A stretch of DNA of 64,000 nucleotides from Clostridiaceae bacterium (lineage in GTDB: Bacteria > Bacillota > Clostridia > Lachnospirales > Lachnospiraceae): NCBI GenBank assembly GCA_910575795.1, contig CAJTGE010000026.1, positions 1 through 64,000 on the forward strand, given 5' to 3'. A model generated the notes under the pieces. The model ran no database searches. It saw only the letters and a list, made by a program, of their open reading frames with translations, and was not told the origin of the DNA. Position 1 is the first letter of the stretch. Each line of letters opens with the position of its first letter. This document shows positions 50,973-59,651 of the stretch, piece by piece. The position numbers and the translations under genes were made by a program.

Positions 50973-52817
50973 TTAATATCCCAGCGCCTTGCCGTCGCGT
51001 CTCGGGTCAGCCGCGCCAAACAGCGTGCCGTCCTCCAGATACATTACGCCCTGTACGCCTCCGAAGAAAATATCCCACTCGCCCTTGGCGGTTACCGTGT
51101 GTCCCATTTCCTCCAGCGCTTTTGCGCTTTCCCCGCTTACTACGCCTTCTGCCGCCGTCTCATAGCACACGCCGTCATCGCTTCCGTTATCAAAAATACG
51201 CCCGCAGTTGATGGCCTCCTGCAAATTCATGTTGCTGTCGATTACGCGGGAAATAACCTGCGCAATCGTGGGGAAAATCCTCACACCGCCCGGCGTGCCC
51301 AGCGTCATAAACGGCGAGCCGTCCTCTTTGAGGACTACGGTCGGGCTCATAGAGGATAACGGATGCTTTCCGCCCTCTACACAGTTTACAGATTCCGGAT
51401 CCGTAGAGAAATCATGCATCTGATCATTCAGGATAAATCCGTATCCCGGCACTGCAATCGCGCTTCCAAAGAAACACTCGATTGTCTGCGTAACCGTTAC
51501 AATATTTCCGTCCTTGTCAGCCACAGAGAAGGAAGTGGTCGAATTTCCCTCATACTGCTTCGGATCTCCCTTTTCCCATTTCTGGCTCTCATCCGTAATC
51601 TTGTCAGCAATCGTTTTCGCATAATCCTTGCTGGTCAGTCCGTCTAAGGGAACGCCTTCAATAAAGTCCGTATCACCCATATAAGCGGCCCGATCCGCAA
51701 ACGCCGCCTTAAACGCCTCAGAGAACAGATGTACATATTCCGCGGAGTTTACCTCCATGGCCGATATGTCGTAATTTTCCAGCACATTTAAGATTTCGAT
51801 TAAATGTGTTCCTCCAGAGGACGGAGGCGGGCAGGATATAATCTTGTAACCGCGGTATGTGGAGCTGACAGGTTCACGCAGATTAACCTTATATGCTGTC
51901 AGATCTTCCGTTGTCATAACGCCGTCATATTTTTTAACCGCTTCAATGAGCGCGTCCGCTACCTCGCCCTTGTAAAATGCGTCTGCGCCATTATCCGCTA
52001 TCATCTGAAGCGTCTTTGCCAGATCCGGATTAGTGAATATATCTCCGGTCTGATAGCCCAGCCCATCCTCGCGCAGATAATAGCTCCCCAGATCCGGATA
52101 GTCGCCTACCATATCGCCGTAATGATCCGTGATTGCGCTGGACTGGTAATTACTTACCACATAGCCCTGCGTCGCCAGATCAATCGCCGGCTGCATGACC
52201 TGCTGGCGTGAAACATTTCCTGAACCGAAATGTTCAAGGGCGTATTCCATACCTGCGACCTCTCCCGGAACACCGACTGCCAGTCCGCCCCTGCTGTTCG
52301 CCAGTCCGTTATTTTTCACCTCGCCGTTCTCGTCCAGCCATGTATAGGCATCCTGCGCTGCGGGCGCCACCTCGCGGTAATCGATAAAGCTGTCCTCGCC
52401 ATCCGCTGTATGTACCAGCATAAAACCGCCGCCGCCGATACCGGATGCCTGCGGCTCCACAACGCCTAACGCATAGGACACCGCAATCGCCGCGTCCACT
52501 GCGTTTCCGCCCTGCTCCAGCACCGCAAGGCCGGCCTGGGAGGCATATACATTCGCAGAGGTCACAACGCCGTTTGAACCGCTCCCCTCACGGTCGCCGC
52601 GCTTCGTGTTCCCGTCCTCGTCCACCGGGGACCACACCTGTTCAACCGGTGTCAGCCCGTCATCCTGCTCTGACTCTGTTTCCGCTGCTTCCGTCTGTAC
52701 AGCCTCTGTCGCCGCAACTGTCTCAGGCGCGGCGCTCTCCGGCTGCGACGGACTCCCGCACGCGGTCAGCGGCAGCGTCATCGCAAGCGCAAGAAGCTTC
52801 TTCATGTTCTTTTTCAT
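50973..52817 (-). CDS. ggt: gamma-glutamyltransferase lipoprotein
   Basis: A 614-residue N-terminal-nucleophile hydrolase that transfers or hydrolyses gamma-glutamyl groups. Lipobox LTAC is at residues 17-20, then an acidic linker to about 75. The large-subunit region shows VVTSANVYASQAGLAVLEQG, GNAVDAAIAVSYALGVVEP and SGIGGGGFMLV. The predicted cleavage and nucleophile Thr is in EGNSTTSFSVADKDGNIV; many family members have TTH at this site, here TTS. HPLSSMSPTVV and FMTLGTPGGVRIFP follow. Being extracellular and beside capBC, it may trim or attach a polyglutamate chain, like CapD. Confidence 0.94.
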   Translation of the reverse strand: MKKNMKKLLALAMTLPLTACGSPSQPESAAPETVAATEAVQTEAAETESEQDDGLTPVEQVWSPVDEDGNTKRGDREGSGSNGVVTSANVYASQAGLAVLEQGGNAVDAAIAVSYALGVVEPQASGIGGGGFMLVHTADGEDSFIDYREVAPAAQDAYTWLDENGEVKNNGLANSRGGLAVGVPGEVAGMEYALEHFGSGNVSRQQVMQPAIDLATQGYVVSNYQSSAITDHYGDMVGDYPDLGSYYLREDGLGYQTGDIFTNPDLAKTLQMIADNGADAFYKGEVADALIEAVKKYDGVMTTEDLTAYKVNLREPVSSTYRGYKIISCPPPSSGGTHLIEILNVLENYDISAMEVNSAEYVHLFSEAFKAAFADRAAYMGDTDFIEGVPLDGLTSKDYAKTIADKITDESQKWEKGDPKQYEGNSTTSFSVADKDGNIVTVTQTIECFFGSAIAVPGYGFILNDQMHDFSTDPESVNCVEGGKHPLSSMSPTVVLKEDGSPFMTLGTPGGVRIFPTIAQVISRVIDSNMNLQEAINCGRIFDNGSDDGVCYETAAEGVVSGESAKALEEMGHTVTAKGEWDIFFGGVQGVMYLEDGTLFGAADPRRDGKALGY

Positions 52818-52850
52818 GTCAATTCCTCCTTAAAATATATATTACACCCT

Positions 52851-53618
52851 TCAATCGCCCGCCAGCCCGTAATATCTCATCACAAGCCCTGCGATCTCCA
52901 GATGATTCCTCACCCTGATATCCAGCTCGTCCTCCCGGAATGTCTCAACTGTGATCACCGGAATCCCCAGCTCGTCCGACACAGTCCGGTTGATGCTTCC
53001 CGGCGGTGGAGAGCCGTAAAGCGTAAAAGCCCCGGAACATATCTCCCCCCCGGCTGATTTGGTAAGAATCTCCAGGATCAGATCGCCGATCCCGTCAATC
53101 GACCGGCAGATCAGCGAATTCCCAAGAGCGTCCCTGTTCTGCGTCCCCGGCCTCGCCTCGTGCAGATCCAGCGCCAGATCCGGCTTTTTATCGCGGATAT
53201 CCGAATAAATAGCCCACGCGATCCGCTGTGCATCGCACCCGTCCGGATCGCCGGGAAAATTCCGGTTCAAATCCCGATCCTCCCTGGTATTCCTCTGATC
53301 CTTCCCGGCCCCGTAGCGGTTTGCAGGACTGACGATGTAAACCGTCCCGGCCGAAATCTCCATATCCTTGAGAATCTCTCCGGCCATCCACCCCGCCTTC
53401 TCATCGCCGTGGATTCCTCCCACAATATAAAGCGTCCCGCCGCTGTCCTGATCCACTCCCTCAATCCGGACTGCCGCAAGCTCCAGCCCGGTTCCCTCAA
53501 GAAGCCGGTACTCGCTGCGGCGCGCCTCCTCCTCCTTCGTCCCTGCGTCCCGCACATATCCGCAAGCCGCGGCGAAAAACGTCAGGCAGAGAGCTATGGC
53601 CCATATCTGTATTCTCAT
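52851..53618 (-). CDS. M14-type metallo-amidohydrolase lipoprotein
   Basis: A 255-residue zinc enzyme of the succinylglutamate desuccinylase/aspartoacylase-like M14 class. The lipobox is AAAC near residue 16-19. Zinc motifs are HGDEKAG (HxxE, residues about 69-72), the third ligand His in LALDLHEARPG, and the catalytic Glu in PVITVETFREDEL. The family cleaves acyl-glutamate or gamma-glutamyl-type amide bonds. It lies 33 nt upstream of ggt. A 25-bp motif shared with the permease promoter region is located 100 nt upstream of it. Confidence 0.85.
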   Translation of the reverse strand: MRIQIWAIALCLTFFAAACGYVRDAGTKEEEARRSEYRLLEGTGLELAAVRIEGVDQDSGGTLYIVGGIHGDEKAGWMAGEILKDMEISAGTVYIVSPANRYGAGKDQRNTREDRDLNRNFPGDPDGCDAQRIAWAIYSDIRDKKPDLALDLHEARPGTQNRDALGNSLICRSIDGIGDLILEILTKSAGGEICSGAFTLYGSPPPGSINRTVSDELGIPVITVETFREDELDIRVRNHLEIAGLVMRYYGLAGD

Positions 53619-53714
53619 ATTAACCGCCTTATTTTACAGACGTTCTGACGTCTTTGGCAAATGACATTACAACCTGAATTCTTATTATCCTCATCATAAA
53701 CAATTTCAATTGTC

Positions 53715-53739
53715 CTGTCTATTTTTTCTCATTTTTCCC
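53715..53739. promoter_or_regulatory. 25-bp shared motif, copy 1
   Basis: CTGTCTATTTTTTC-t-CATTTTTC-c-C occurs here and at 56721-56745 with two mismatches in 25 positions. The copies lie upstream of the lipoprotein amidohydrolase gene and in the permease/capB divergent region. Probable binding site of a locus regulator, perhaps the response regulator at 59652. Confidence 0.5.
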
Positions 53740-53760
53740 GAAGGCAATGTTGCCGTTCAG

Positions 53761-53789
53761 GTAACAGTTCTGACAACCTGAATTGTTAC
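53761..53789. repeat. GTAACmGTTCAG palindrome, copy 5
   Basis: GTAACAGTTCtG and CTGAATTGTTAC, with one changed position in each arm, separate the two amidohydrolase genes. The remaining sequence to 53960 holds no supported gene. Confidence 0.75.
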
Positions 53790-53960
53790 TATTGGCCCGC
53801 ACACGATCCATCCCCCTCCAAAAAGCCGGCTTTTACAAAGCACACGCAAAGAATCCCCTTCCCCAAAGGTCTGTAAGACATACCTCCGAAGAACGGGATC
53901 CCCTGCTTATGTAAATATATTGGAAACGAAACGTGTATTATTCTGTAACAGGCAGGCTCT

Positions 53961-55103
53961 TTAATTCAAATACTCTCCCAGCCTGTGCCCGCCCGACGTC
54001 AGATCCTCATAACTCGGGAGCCCGCTGACCACGATCTCGCCCTTCTCGGCCCCATACATGTCCGTAAAGGCTCTTATATATTCCTGCACGCCCTGTAAAT
54101 GCCGTCCCACGCGCATCTCAAGCGGCGCTCCATTCTCATCATACGGTATATACAGATACCCGGCCGCGGCCGCCTTCATGTAATAATCGTCCTTTCCGGT
54201 TAAAATGAGATCCTCGCTCGTCTTTCCATGCAGACGCCCCTGAGACGGATTTCCGGTCTCCATCAGAAGAGCCAGCGTATTTGTGTGATCCCCCAGCTCG
54301 CGGTGCGTAAGGCCGTGCAGGGATACCGGCGACGGCTCCAGGGACATATCCACCCCCGCCATCTGAAGCTCCAGAATGCCCATGGAAGCCATGCTCATCG
54401 CGCGCTCATGCGCCACGGTTGCGTTGATGGTCGGATACTCCGGGGACGCCTCGTGCAGATCCATCTCCATATCAATATCCAGAGTATTGATCATATTTGT
54501 GATGGCATAGGAAATCTGCTCTGTCATGGTGCCGTCCTTCACGCCCGGATAGGTGCGGTTGATATTTCTCATCTCGCTTCCGGAAAGCGTCTGGCCCGAG
54601 CTGTGGGTGTACACGTCCGGATCCGGCCACTGGTCGATGGGGTTTGAAGCGCGGGAGCCGAATACAAACTCCCTTGTCCCGCTCTTTGTGTCAATGTGGA
54701 AAAAGTGCGGCGAGCCCTCCTGGGGATCGTTGTGGGTAAAGGCGCTGTTATCCGTCCTGGGAATCACATAAAGCGTGCCTGCCTCGACCTTTCCGCTCTC
54801 CACAATCGTCATGGCCGCCATGTGGCCCGACGGCTCGTTCGGATGGGTTCCGCCGAGAATCACAAAGCTTCCGCCCTCCCGCTCGCCTTCCATCACATAC
54901 ACCGTCGTATCGCCAAAGGTTCCCTTTAAATTCTCATTGTAATCACTCAGCATAAAGGTGCGCGTTACGCCCGGGCCGGGTATAATCACTTCCTGATAAT
55001 GCCTGAAATCATAGAAATCCTTGCCCGCAATGCCCGCAACCGCAAGGCTTGCCGCAGCGCAGACAGCCGTCATAAGATGTTTATTCTTTTTAAAAAAATC
55101 CAT
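53961..55103 (-). CDS. exported M14-type metallo-amidohydrolase
   Basis: A 380-residue zinc enzyme of the same class as the lipoprotein at 52851, but with an N-terminal membrane anchor (LMTAVCAAASLAVAGIAGKD). Zinc and catalytic motifs are HPNEPSG, then MDLHEASPE and ALLMETGNPSQG. A long insertion (ASNPIDQWPDPDVYTHSSGQ and neighbours) distinguishes it from the short paralogue. ATG at 55103 is used, with GGAGG 7 nt upstream. Its role beside a gamma-glutamyl-polymer system suggests that it acts outside the cell on N-terminal or gamma-linked glutamate. Confidence 0.85.
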   Translation of the reverse strand: MDFFKKNKHLMTAVCAAASLAVAGIAGKDFYDFRHYQEVIIPGPGVTRTFMLSDYNENLKGTFGDTTVYVMEGEREGGSFVILGGTHPNEPSGHMAAMTIVESGKVEAGTLYVIPRTDNSAFTHNDPQEGSPHFFHIDTKSGTREFVFGSRASNPIDQWPDPDVYTHSSGQTLSGSEMRNINRTYPGVKDGTMTEQISYAITNMINTLDIDMEMDLHEASPEYPTINATVAHERAMSMASMGILELQMAGVDMSLEPSPVSLHGLTHRELGDHTNTLALLMETGNPSQGRLHGKTSEDLILTGKDDYYMKAAAAGYLYIPYDENGAPLEMRVGRHLQGVQEYIRAFTDMYGAEKGEIVVSGLPSYEDLTSGGHRLGEYLN

Positions 55104-55116
55104 TTCCACTCCTCCT

Positions 55117-55263
55117 TTACTTAATCATCAGGACGCGCAGAAGGAGAGGAACCATGACCATACAGCTATTAATCTTCATGGACGGAGCCTCTTCCTTATA
55201 CATGTCAACCGCCGTAAATACAAGGAACAAAAGCGCAATGGCTCTGTAAATCAATGTTATCAT
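55117..55263 (-). CDS. 48-residue membrane protein coupled to the permease
   Basis: A small ORF with AAGGAGG before its ATG at 55263. It encodes MITLIYRAIALLFLVFTAVD, then MYKEEAPSMKINSC and a second hydrophobic stretch MVMVPLLLRVLMI. Two short membrane segments are likely. It fills the gap between the permease gene (15 nt upstream) and the exported amidohydrolase (13 nt downstream). TRAP systems normally have a small permease of about 160 residues with four helices, so this could be a minimal substitute; CapE/PgsE-type small proteins are another comparison. Neither is certain. Confidence 0.7.
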   Translation of the reverse strand: MITLIYRAIALLFLVFTAVDMYKEEAPSMKINSCMVMVPLLLRVLMIK

Positions 55264-55278
55264 ATCCGCGTTCCTCCT

Positions 55279-56547
55279 TTAAAACAGTCCTGCAATCGTT
55301 TTTGAGAAATAGATAAAGAGCAGGCCGTACACCAGCATCACCGCCATGGGTATCAGGCACCGCTTTAAAACCTTCACATAATTGTCCACTCCCGTCACCT
55401 TGGCGGCAAACAGGCCGGCCAGCGCGGTCGGCGGCATCATATCTCCGAGCGACGCGATATAGGACAGGGCCGCGATGGTGAATACAGTATCCATATTTAA
55501 GAACGCCAGCGCAAACGGCACGCCCAGCACGGAGGAAGCGCCGAAGGATGATACCGCTCCGAATAAGGGGATCGAGATTCCGGAAGCCGCCAGGCGCATA
55601 TTTTCCGGCAGTCCCAGGCATGTCATGACAATAAAGCCGCGCACGCCGGTCAGTGTCATGACCTGGATAAACATACCAACGCCCATCAGGATTCCCATAA
55701 CCGGCAGGGAACTGTGAAGCGCCTCCTGAATCGTGGGAACCACATTGACCTTCCGTCCTGTAAATAAGCCCACCGCGGCGCTTAAAAGGAACATCAGGGG
55801 CATTCCGATATCCGGGATCACCTTGAAGATCTTGGTCAGAAGCATCAGGAGCACCAGCACAAACAGCGGTATGTATACGCGGAAGCCGTATTTTTCCGCT
55901 GCCTCTGTGTTAAGATGCGGGGCCATTTTCTCATAATCCATGTTTTTTGCCTGCTTAAGTCCAAGGAACAGCGCGGCAAAGATGGCCACCGGGATCGTCA
56001 GTAAAAGCAGCGGAATCCCAAAGCCCACAAAGGGAACGTCGATGCCGCCGCCGATGATCATCGCCGGCAGGTTTACTGGCGGAGCAACCATGCCCAGGAG
56101 CGCGCCCATGGCGATCAGGGCCGCTGCGGTAACACTGTCCAGGCCCATGATCAGAAGCACAGGGGCCATGATGCTTCCCGCTGACAGAACGGCTGCCGTA
56201 GAGGAACCTGTGATCATACCCGGGAACATGATGACAATCATAATCAGGATCAGAAGAATGGCGGGATGCTTATGAAATTTTTTAATAATTAAAGCGCTTA
56301 AAGCATCCAGCGTTCCTGATTTCTCCACCACCTTCATAAATACCATGGCTGTGACAATGACAAGAATGGTATCCACATACGAAAACGTACCTTCTACCAG
56401 ATGGCGGACGGGAATCCCCACGCCGCCGGCCAGGCATCCCCCGATCGCGGACAGCATCATTGACACGCCCACCGGAAGCTTTGCAAGGAAGCAGCCCAGC
56501 ATAAAGATACCGATCATTACGATAAATACGATAAGTTCGTGACTCAC
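55279..56547 (-). CDS. TRAP-type large permease (DctM-like)
   Basis: A 422-residue carrier with about 12 helices. DctM/YiaN-family features include IVIMFPGMITGSSTAAVLSA near 105-125, LIAMGALLGMVAPPVNLPAM near 145-165 and, in the second half, MPPTALAGLFAAKVTG. No periplasmic DctP protein is encoded nearby, and the usual DctQ partner is missing; a 48-residue membrane protein follows instead. The gene heads the minus-strand unit with the amidohydrolases, ggt and the DUF6305-like lipoprotein. Import or export of a gamma-glutamyl or acyl-amino-acid product is an inference. Confidence 0.85.
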   Translation of the reverse strand: MSHELIVFIVMIGIFMLGCFLAKLPVGVSMMLSAIGGCLAGGVGIPVRHLVEGTFSYVDTILVIVTAMVFMKVVEKSGTLDALSALIIKKFHKHPAILLILIMIVIMFPGMITGSSTAAVLSAGSIMAPVLLIMGLDSVTAAALIAMGALLGMVAPPVNLPAMIIGGGIDVPFVGFGIPLLLLTIPVAIFAALFLGLKQAKNMDYEKMAPHLNTEAAEKYGFRVYIPLFVLVLLMLLTKIFKVIPDIGMPLMFLLSAAVGLFTGRKVNVVPTIQEALHSSLPVMGILMGVGMFIQVMTLTGVRGFIVMTCLGLPENMRLAASGISIPLFGAVSSFGASSVLGVPFALAFLNMDTVFTIAALSYIASLGDMMPPTALAGLFAAKVTGVDNYVKVLKRCLIPMAVMLVYGLLFIYFSKTIAGLF

Positions 56548-56588
56548 TGTTTTCTCCTTCTTTCTAAAAAATAGTCCTCTCGTTCCAT

Positions 56589-56618
56589 GTAACGGTTCAG
56601 ATAACCCTGGACGGTTAC
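56589..56618. repeat. GTAACmGTTCAG palindrome, copy 6
   Basis: GTAACGGTTCAG and CTGGACGGTTAC with a 6-nt loop, in the divergent permease/capB region; this copy has imperfect pairing. Confidence 0.75.
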
Positions 56619-56720
56619 CGTTCCATATCTGCCTATACCGGCCCGTTTCTTCCCATATCCTGTCCCTCCTCTTTTCACCTCAGATCGTTATGCTTAACAT
56701 CATACTGATCAGAATGTGCT

Positions 56721-56745
56721 CTGTCTATTTTTTCCCATTTTTCTC
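56721..56745. promoter_or_regulatory. 25-bp shared motif, copy 2
   Basis: CTGTCTATTTTTTC-c-CATTTTTC-t-C, the partner of 53715-53739, lies 174 bp upstream of the permease start and 23 bp upstream of the capB -35. It could control both divergent units. Confidence 0.5.
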
Positions 56746-56767
56746 TCAAGTTTTTGGACAATATTTT

Positions 56768-56796
56768 TTGATTTTTTCGGAATAAGCTGTTATGAT
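56768..56796 (+). promoter_or_regulatory. capB promoter
   Basis: TTGATT (56768-56773), 17 bp, TATGAT (56791-56796), 20 bp before the capB start, giving a short leader with the ribosome site ATGGAGG. Confidence 0.65.
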
Positions 56797-56815
56797 GGGC
56801 ATGGAGGGATTCAAT

Positions 56816-57952
56816 ATGTATGTGTTTATATGTTTATTTGCCGTTGTTTTATGCTATTTTTATATAGAAAACCGCATCAACCGCGCCTGCCTGGCCTCGT
56901 TTCGCGCGGTTATCCATGTCAACGGCATCCGCGGAAAGACATCCACCTGCCGCCTGATTGACGCGGCGCTGCGGACCCGCTACAGGGTTTTCACAAAAAC
57001 AACCGGCACGGACGCGATGATCATCGATGTAAACGGCCATGAAAGCCCGGTCCGGCGTCTGGGGCCCGCCAATATCCATGAACAGCTCCGGATTATCCGC
57101 CGCGCCAGGCGCGAGGGCGCTCAGATCCTCATTCTGGAATGCATGGCCGTCAATCCAGAGCTCCAGAAAATCGCCCAGGAGCAGATCGTAAGGAGCGATA
57201 TCACGGTTATCACCAATGTCCGCTATGATCATGTATTTGAGATGGGGGACTCGCTGGAGGAGATCGCCGCCTCCTTATCGTCCACTATCCCTGAAAACGG
57301 GACGCTCTACACCGCCGACCCGCTTGCGGCCTCGCTGTTTGAGGATGCCTGCCAGAAAAAGAACTGCCGCCTTGCGCTCTGCCCCGCCACCGGCACGTCC
57401 TCGGAAAATATCGGCGTCGCCCGGGCGGTCAGCGCCTTGCTCGGCGTGACGGAGGAAGAATTTCAAAAAAGCCTTCCCACTGTCAAAGAGGACTTCGGCA
57501 TCCGGAAACGGTACTCCATGGAGAACGGGCGCCATGAGGTTTTCCACTTTGTAAACCTTTTTTCGGCCAATGATCCACAATCCACGAAAAACAATGTGGA
57601 GGATGAACGGAATGGCTGCGCAGAGCTCTGTTTTTTATATAACCACAGGGAGGACAGGCCCGACCGCGCCCTCCTGTTCGCCCGGCACTTTTTTCCGCAT
57701 TACAGGGATCACACCGTATACCTGACCGGGGCGGGCGCGGCCCTTCCAAAGCGCCTCTTTGCCAGGGCCGGCGTGGCGGATCTGCGGGTCGTACGCGACT
57801 ACAGGGATTGTTTAAAGCAGATTCCTTCCGGAGCGCTCCTGGTGGGGATCGGGAATATCAAGGGCGCCGGATACCGGATGATAAAAGAACTGGAGGAAGA
57901 ACATCCTGAGATAACAGGATCTGTTGCAAAAGGGGGACTACGCGATGAATGA
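56816..57952 (+). CDS. capB: poly-gamma-glutamate synthase subunit CapB/PgsB
   Basis: A 378-residue amide ligase of the Mur-ligase-like CapB/PgsB family, which activates and links gamma-glutamyl residues at the membrane. An N-terminal membrane helix (MYVFICLFAVVLCYFYIENR) precedes the ATP loop VIHVNGIRGKTSTCRLIDA. Later motifs are LILECMAVNPELQ, ITVITNVRYDHVFEMGDSLE (metal-site region) and GIGNIKGAGYRM. The start at 56816 has GGAGGG 8 nt upstream. Its end overlaps capC by 8 nt. Polymer identity (glutamate, D or L) cannot be read from the sequence. Confidence 0.93.
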   Translation: MYVFICLFAVVLCYFYIENRINRACLASFRAVIHVNGIRGKTSTCRLIDAALRTRYRVFTKTTGTDAMIIDVNGHESPVRRLGPANIHEQLRIIRRARREGAQILILECMAVNPELQKIAQEQIVRSDITVITNVRYDHVFEMGDSLEEIAASLSSTIPENGTLYTADPLAASLFEDACQKKNCRLALCPATGTSSENIGVARAVSALLGVTEEEFQKSLPTVKEDFGIRKRYSMENGRHEVFHFVNLFSANDPQSTKNNVEDERNGCAELCFLYNHREDRPDRALLFARHFFPHYRDHTVYLTGAGAALPKRLFARAGVADLRVVRDYRDCLKQIPSGALLVGIGNIKGAGYRMIKELEEEHPEITGSVAKGGLRDE

Positions 57953-58352
57953 TATTCTTTTGTTAGGCATTATAGCAAGCCTGATCTACACCGAATTTAC
58001 AGATCTGTCTCCGGGCGGCATCATCGTCCCGGCCTATTTTGCCATGTATTCCTATGACTTAAAGCGCCTGGCGGGAACCGTCCTCCTGGCTCTTCTCTGC
58101 GTCGCCATTGTCCATTTCCTGTCCAAATACATGATTCTGTACGGCCGCAGACGCTATGCCGTCTATATCATGACCGGTGTTTTGCTTAAATTCCTGGCCG
58201 GCGCCCTGGGAGCCGGCGCCGCGGTCTCCATCGGCAATCTCATTCCCGGAATCCTCGGACGCGACATGGAGCGCCAGCACGTTCTGCCCACGCTCCTTTC
58301 ACTGGGGATTGTAACCCTGTTTACATGTATGATGTTTATTCTAATGCGCTGA
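57945..58352 (+). CDS. capC: poly-gamma-glutamate biosynthesis protein CapC/PgsC
   Basis: A 135-residue membrane protein with four or five helices that pairs with CapB in the synthase. Family-like stretches are LLLGIIASLIYTEFTDLSPG, IIVPAYFAMY, KYMILYGRRRYAVYIMTGVL and the C-terminal MERQHVLPTLLSLGIVTL. ATG at 57945 is chosen; it has AGGGGG upstream and overlaps the end of capB. Confidence 0.93.
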   Translation: MNDILLLGIIASLIYTEFTDLSPGGIIVPAYFAMYSYDLKRLAGTVLLALLCVAIVHFLSKYMILYGRRRYAVYIMTGVLLKFLAGALGAGAAVSIGNLIPGILGRDMERQHVLPTLLSLGIVTLFTCMMFILMR

Positions 58353-58426
58353 CGGATAACCGCTCAAAGGTTTCCTGAATTGCCACATTGATTTTGCAGA
58401 GAAAACAAGATTTTACAGAGGTAAAT

Positions 58427-59611
58427 ATGAAGCGCTCAGACAATAAAAAGAGATTTATGAACAGAATGCATAGCGGCGATATCCGGCATCTCAAACGATA
58501 TCTTTGGCTGCTGGCCCCGCTTTTCATGCTCTTAGCCTCCCTGCTCCTGATCCGCCAGACCAGGACGCGGGAGCCAAAAAGCCATTATGATGTGATGACA
58601 GACGCCGCCGAACGGGCCGACGCGGCCTTTCAGGCCATCCGGGAGGAACGCCTTCTGCGCGGCCACGCGATCTCTCCCATCGATGATCCGAACCGGACCG
58701 GGCTTGTGGGCGATTCCTACACGGAGATCACGACCACTCTTGGAAGCCTGCCGTCCAAGCGTTCCGCCGCCAATCCCAACATTGCGGCCATGATTGTGGA
58801 CATGCTCACACAGTGCGGCGTACAGGCCGGCGATCCTGTCGCCGTCAATTTTTCCGGCTCCTTTCCCGGATTAAACGCCTCCGTCCTCTGCGCGCTCGAC
58901 GCCATGGGGGCCAAGGGCATTGTCATAAGCTCCGTCGGCGCTTCCACCTACGGCGCAAACCTTCCTGACTTCACATGGCTCGATATGGAGGAAGCGCTGC
59001 TTCGCCGCGGCCTGATTGCAAATCACAGCGAATGGTTTTCCATGGGAGGCGCCGGCGATATCGGAAAGGAAATGCCGAATGACGTAAAAGACGCCATCGC
59101 GGCGCGCCAGACGGACAGAGGGCTCTCCTGGCTGTATTATGAGGATCTCTCCGAAAATCTCGCGGCCCGGCGAGCCGTCTACGCAGACAAAAGCCTTGAG
59201 GCCGGATATGAACAGCCTGTATGTTTTATCAATGCCGGCGGAAATCTCCTCTCCTTCGGGGGAGGGAGCGGGATGGTTTCCGCCGCAAACGGCATCCTGC
59301 GGCCCGCCTCCGCACCGCTCCTAAAAGAGGGGGCGCGCGGAAATGGCCTTTCTGTGAATGCCGGCACAGGCGGACTGATCCCCTTTTACTTAGAACAGGG
59401 CGTTCCGGTGATTCATCTCCTGAATATGAAAAGCCTGCTGCCCGCGTATGGGCTGCCCTTTGACCCCTCTCCCATGCCAAAGGCCGGGGAAGGGGAGGTC
59501 TATATGGAATGGAGGTACAATAAAGTCCTGGCTTGTTCGCTGCTGGCAGCCTGCGCGGTTGTCTTTGCTTTCGCCGCGCGCAGGCTTCCGCGCAGGAAGG
59601 TACCGTTATAG
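58427..59611 (+). CDS. pgsW: poly-gamma-glutamate system protein PgsW
   Basis: A 394-residue membrane-anchored protein of the PgsW (TIGR04332) type, found with PgsB and PgsC where PgsA is missing. The first membrane segment is at about 27-45 (WLLAPLFMLLASLLLI). The central domain has LVGDSYTEITTTLGSLPSKR, PVAVNFSGSFPGLNASVLCA, GIVISSVGASTYGANLP and NHSEWFSMGGAGDIGKEM. A C-terminal membrane helix is at about 370-388. It follows capC after 74 nt, with AGAGG before its ATG. Its biochemical role is unknown; export or chain handling is suspected from context. Confidence 0.88.
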   Translation: MKRSDNKKRFMNRMHSGDIRHLKRYLWLLAPLFMLLASLLLIRQTRTREPKSHYDVMTDAAERADAAFQAIREERLLRGHAISPIDDPNRTGLVGDSYTEITTTLGSLPSKRSAANPNIAAMIVDMLTQCGVQAGDPVAVNFSGSFPGLNASVLCALDAMGAKGIVISSVGASTYGANLPDFTWLDMEEALLRRGLIANHSEWFSMGGAGDIGKEMPNDVKDAIAARQTDRGLSWLYYEDLSENLAARRAVYADKSLEAGYEQPVCFINAGGNLLSFGGGSGMVSAANGILRPASAPLLKEGARGNGLSVNAGTGGLIPFYLEQGVPVIHLLNMKSLLPAYGLPFDPSPMPKAGEGEVYMEWRYNKVLACSLLAACAVVFAFAARRLPRRKVPL

Positions 59612-59651
59612 GGGCGTTTAACCTGCGCCCCCGCGCCCGGCGCGCCCCTGC

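Noticed and set aside
53820-53960. Riboswitch-like leader before the amidohydrolase region
   Set aside because: No known aptamer motif was recognised, and the tract lies downstream of one gene rather than clearly upstream of another start.
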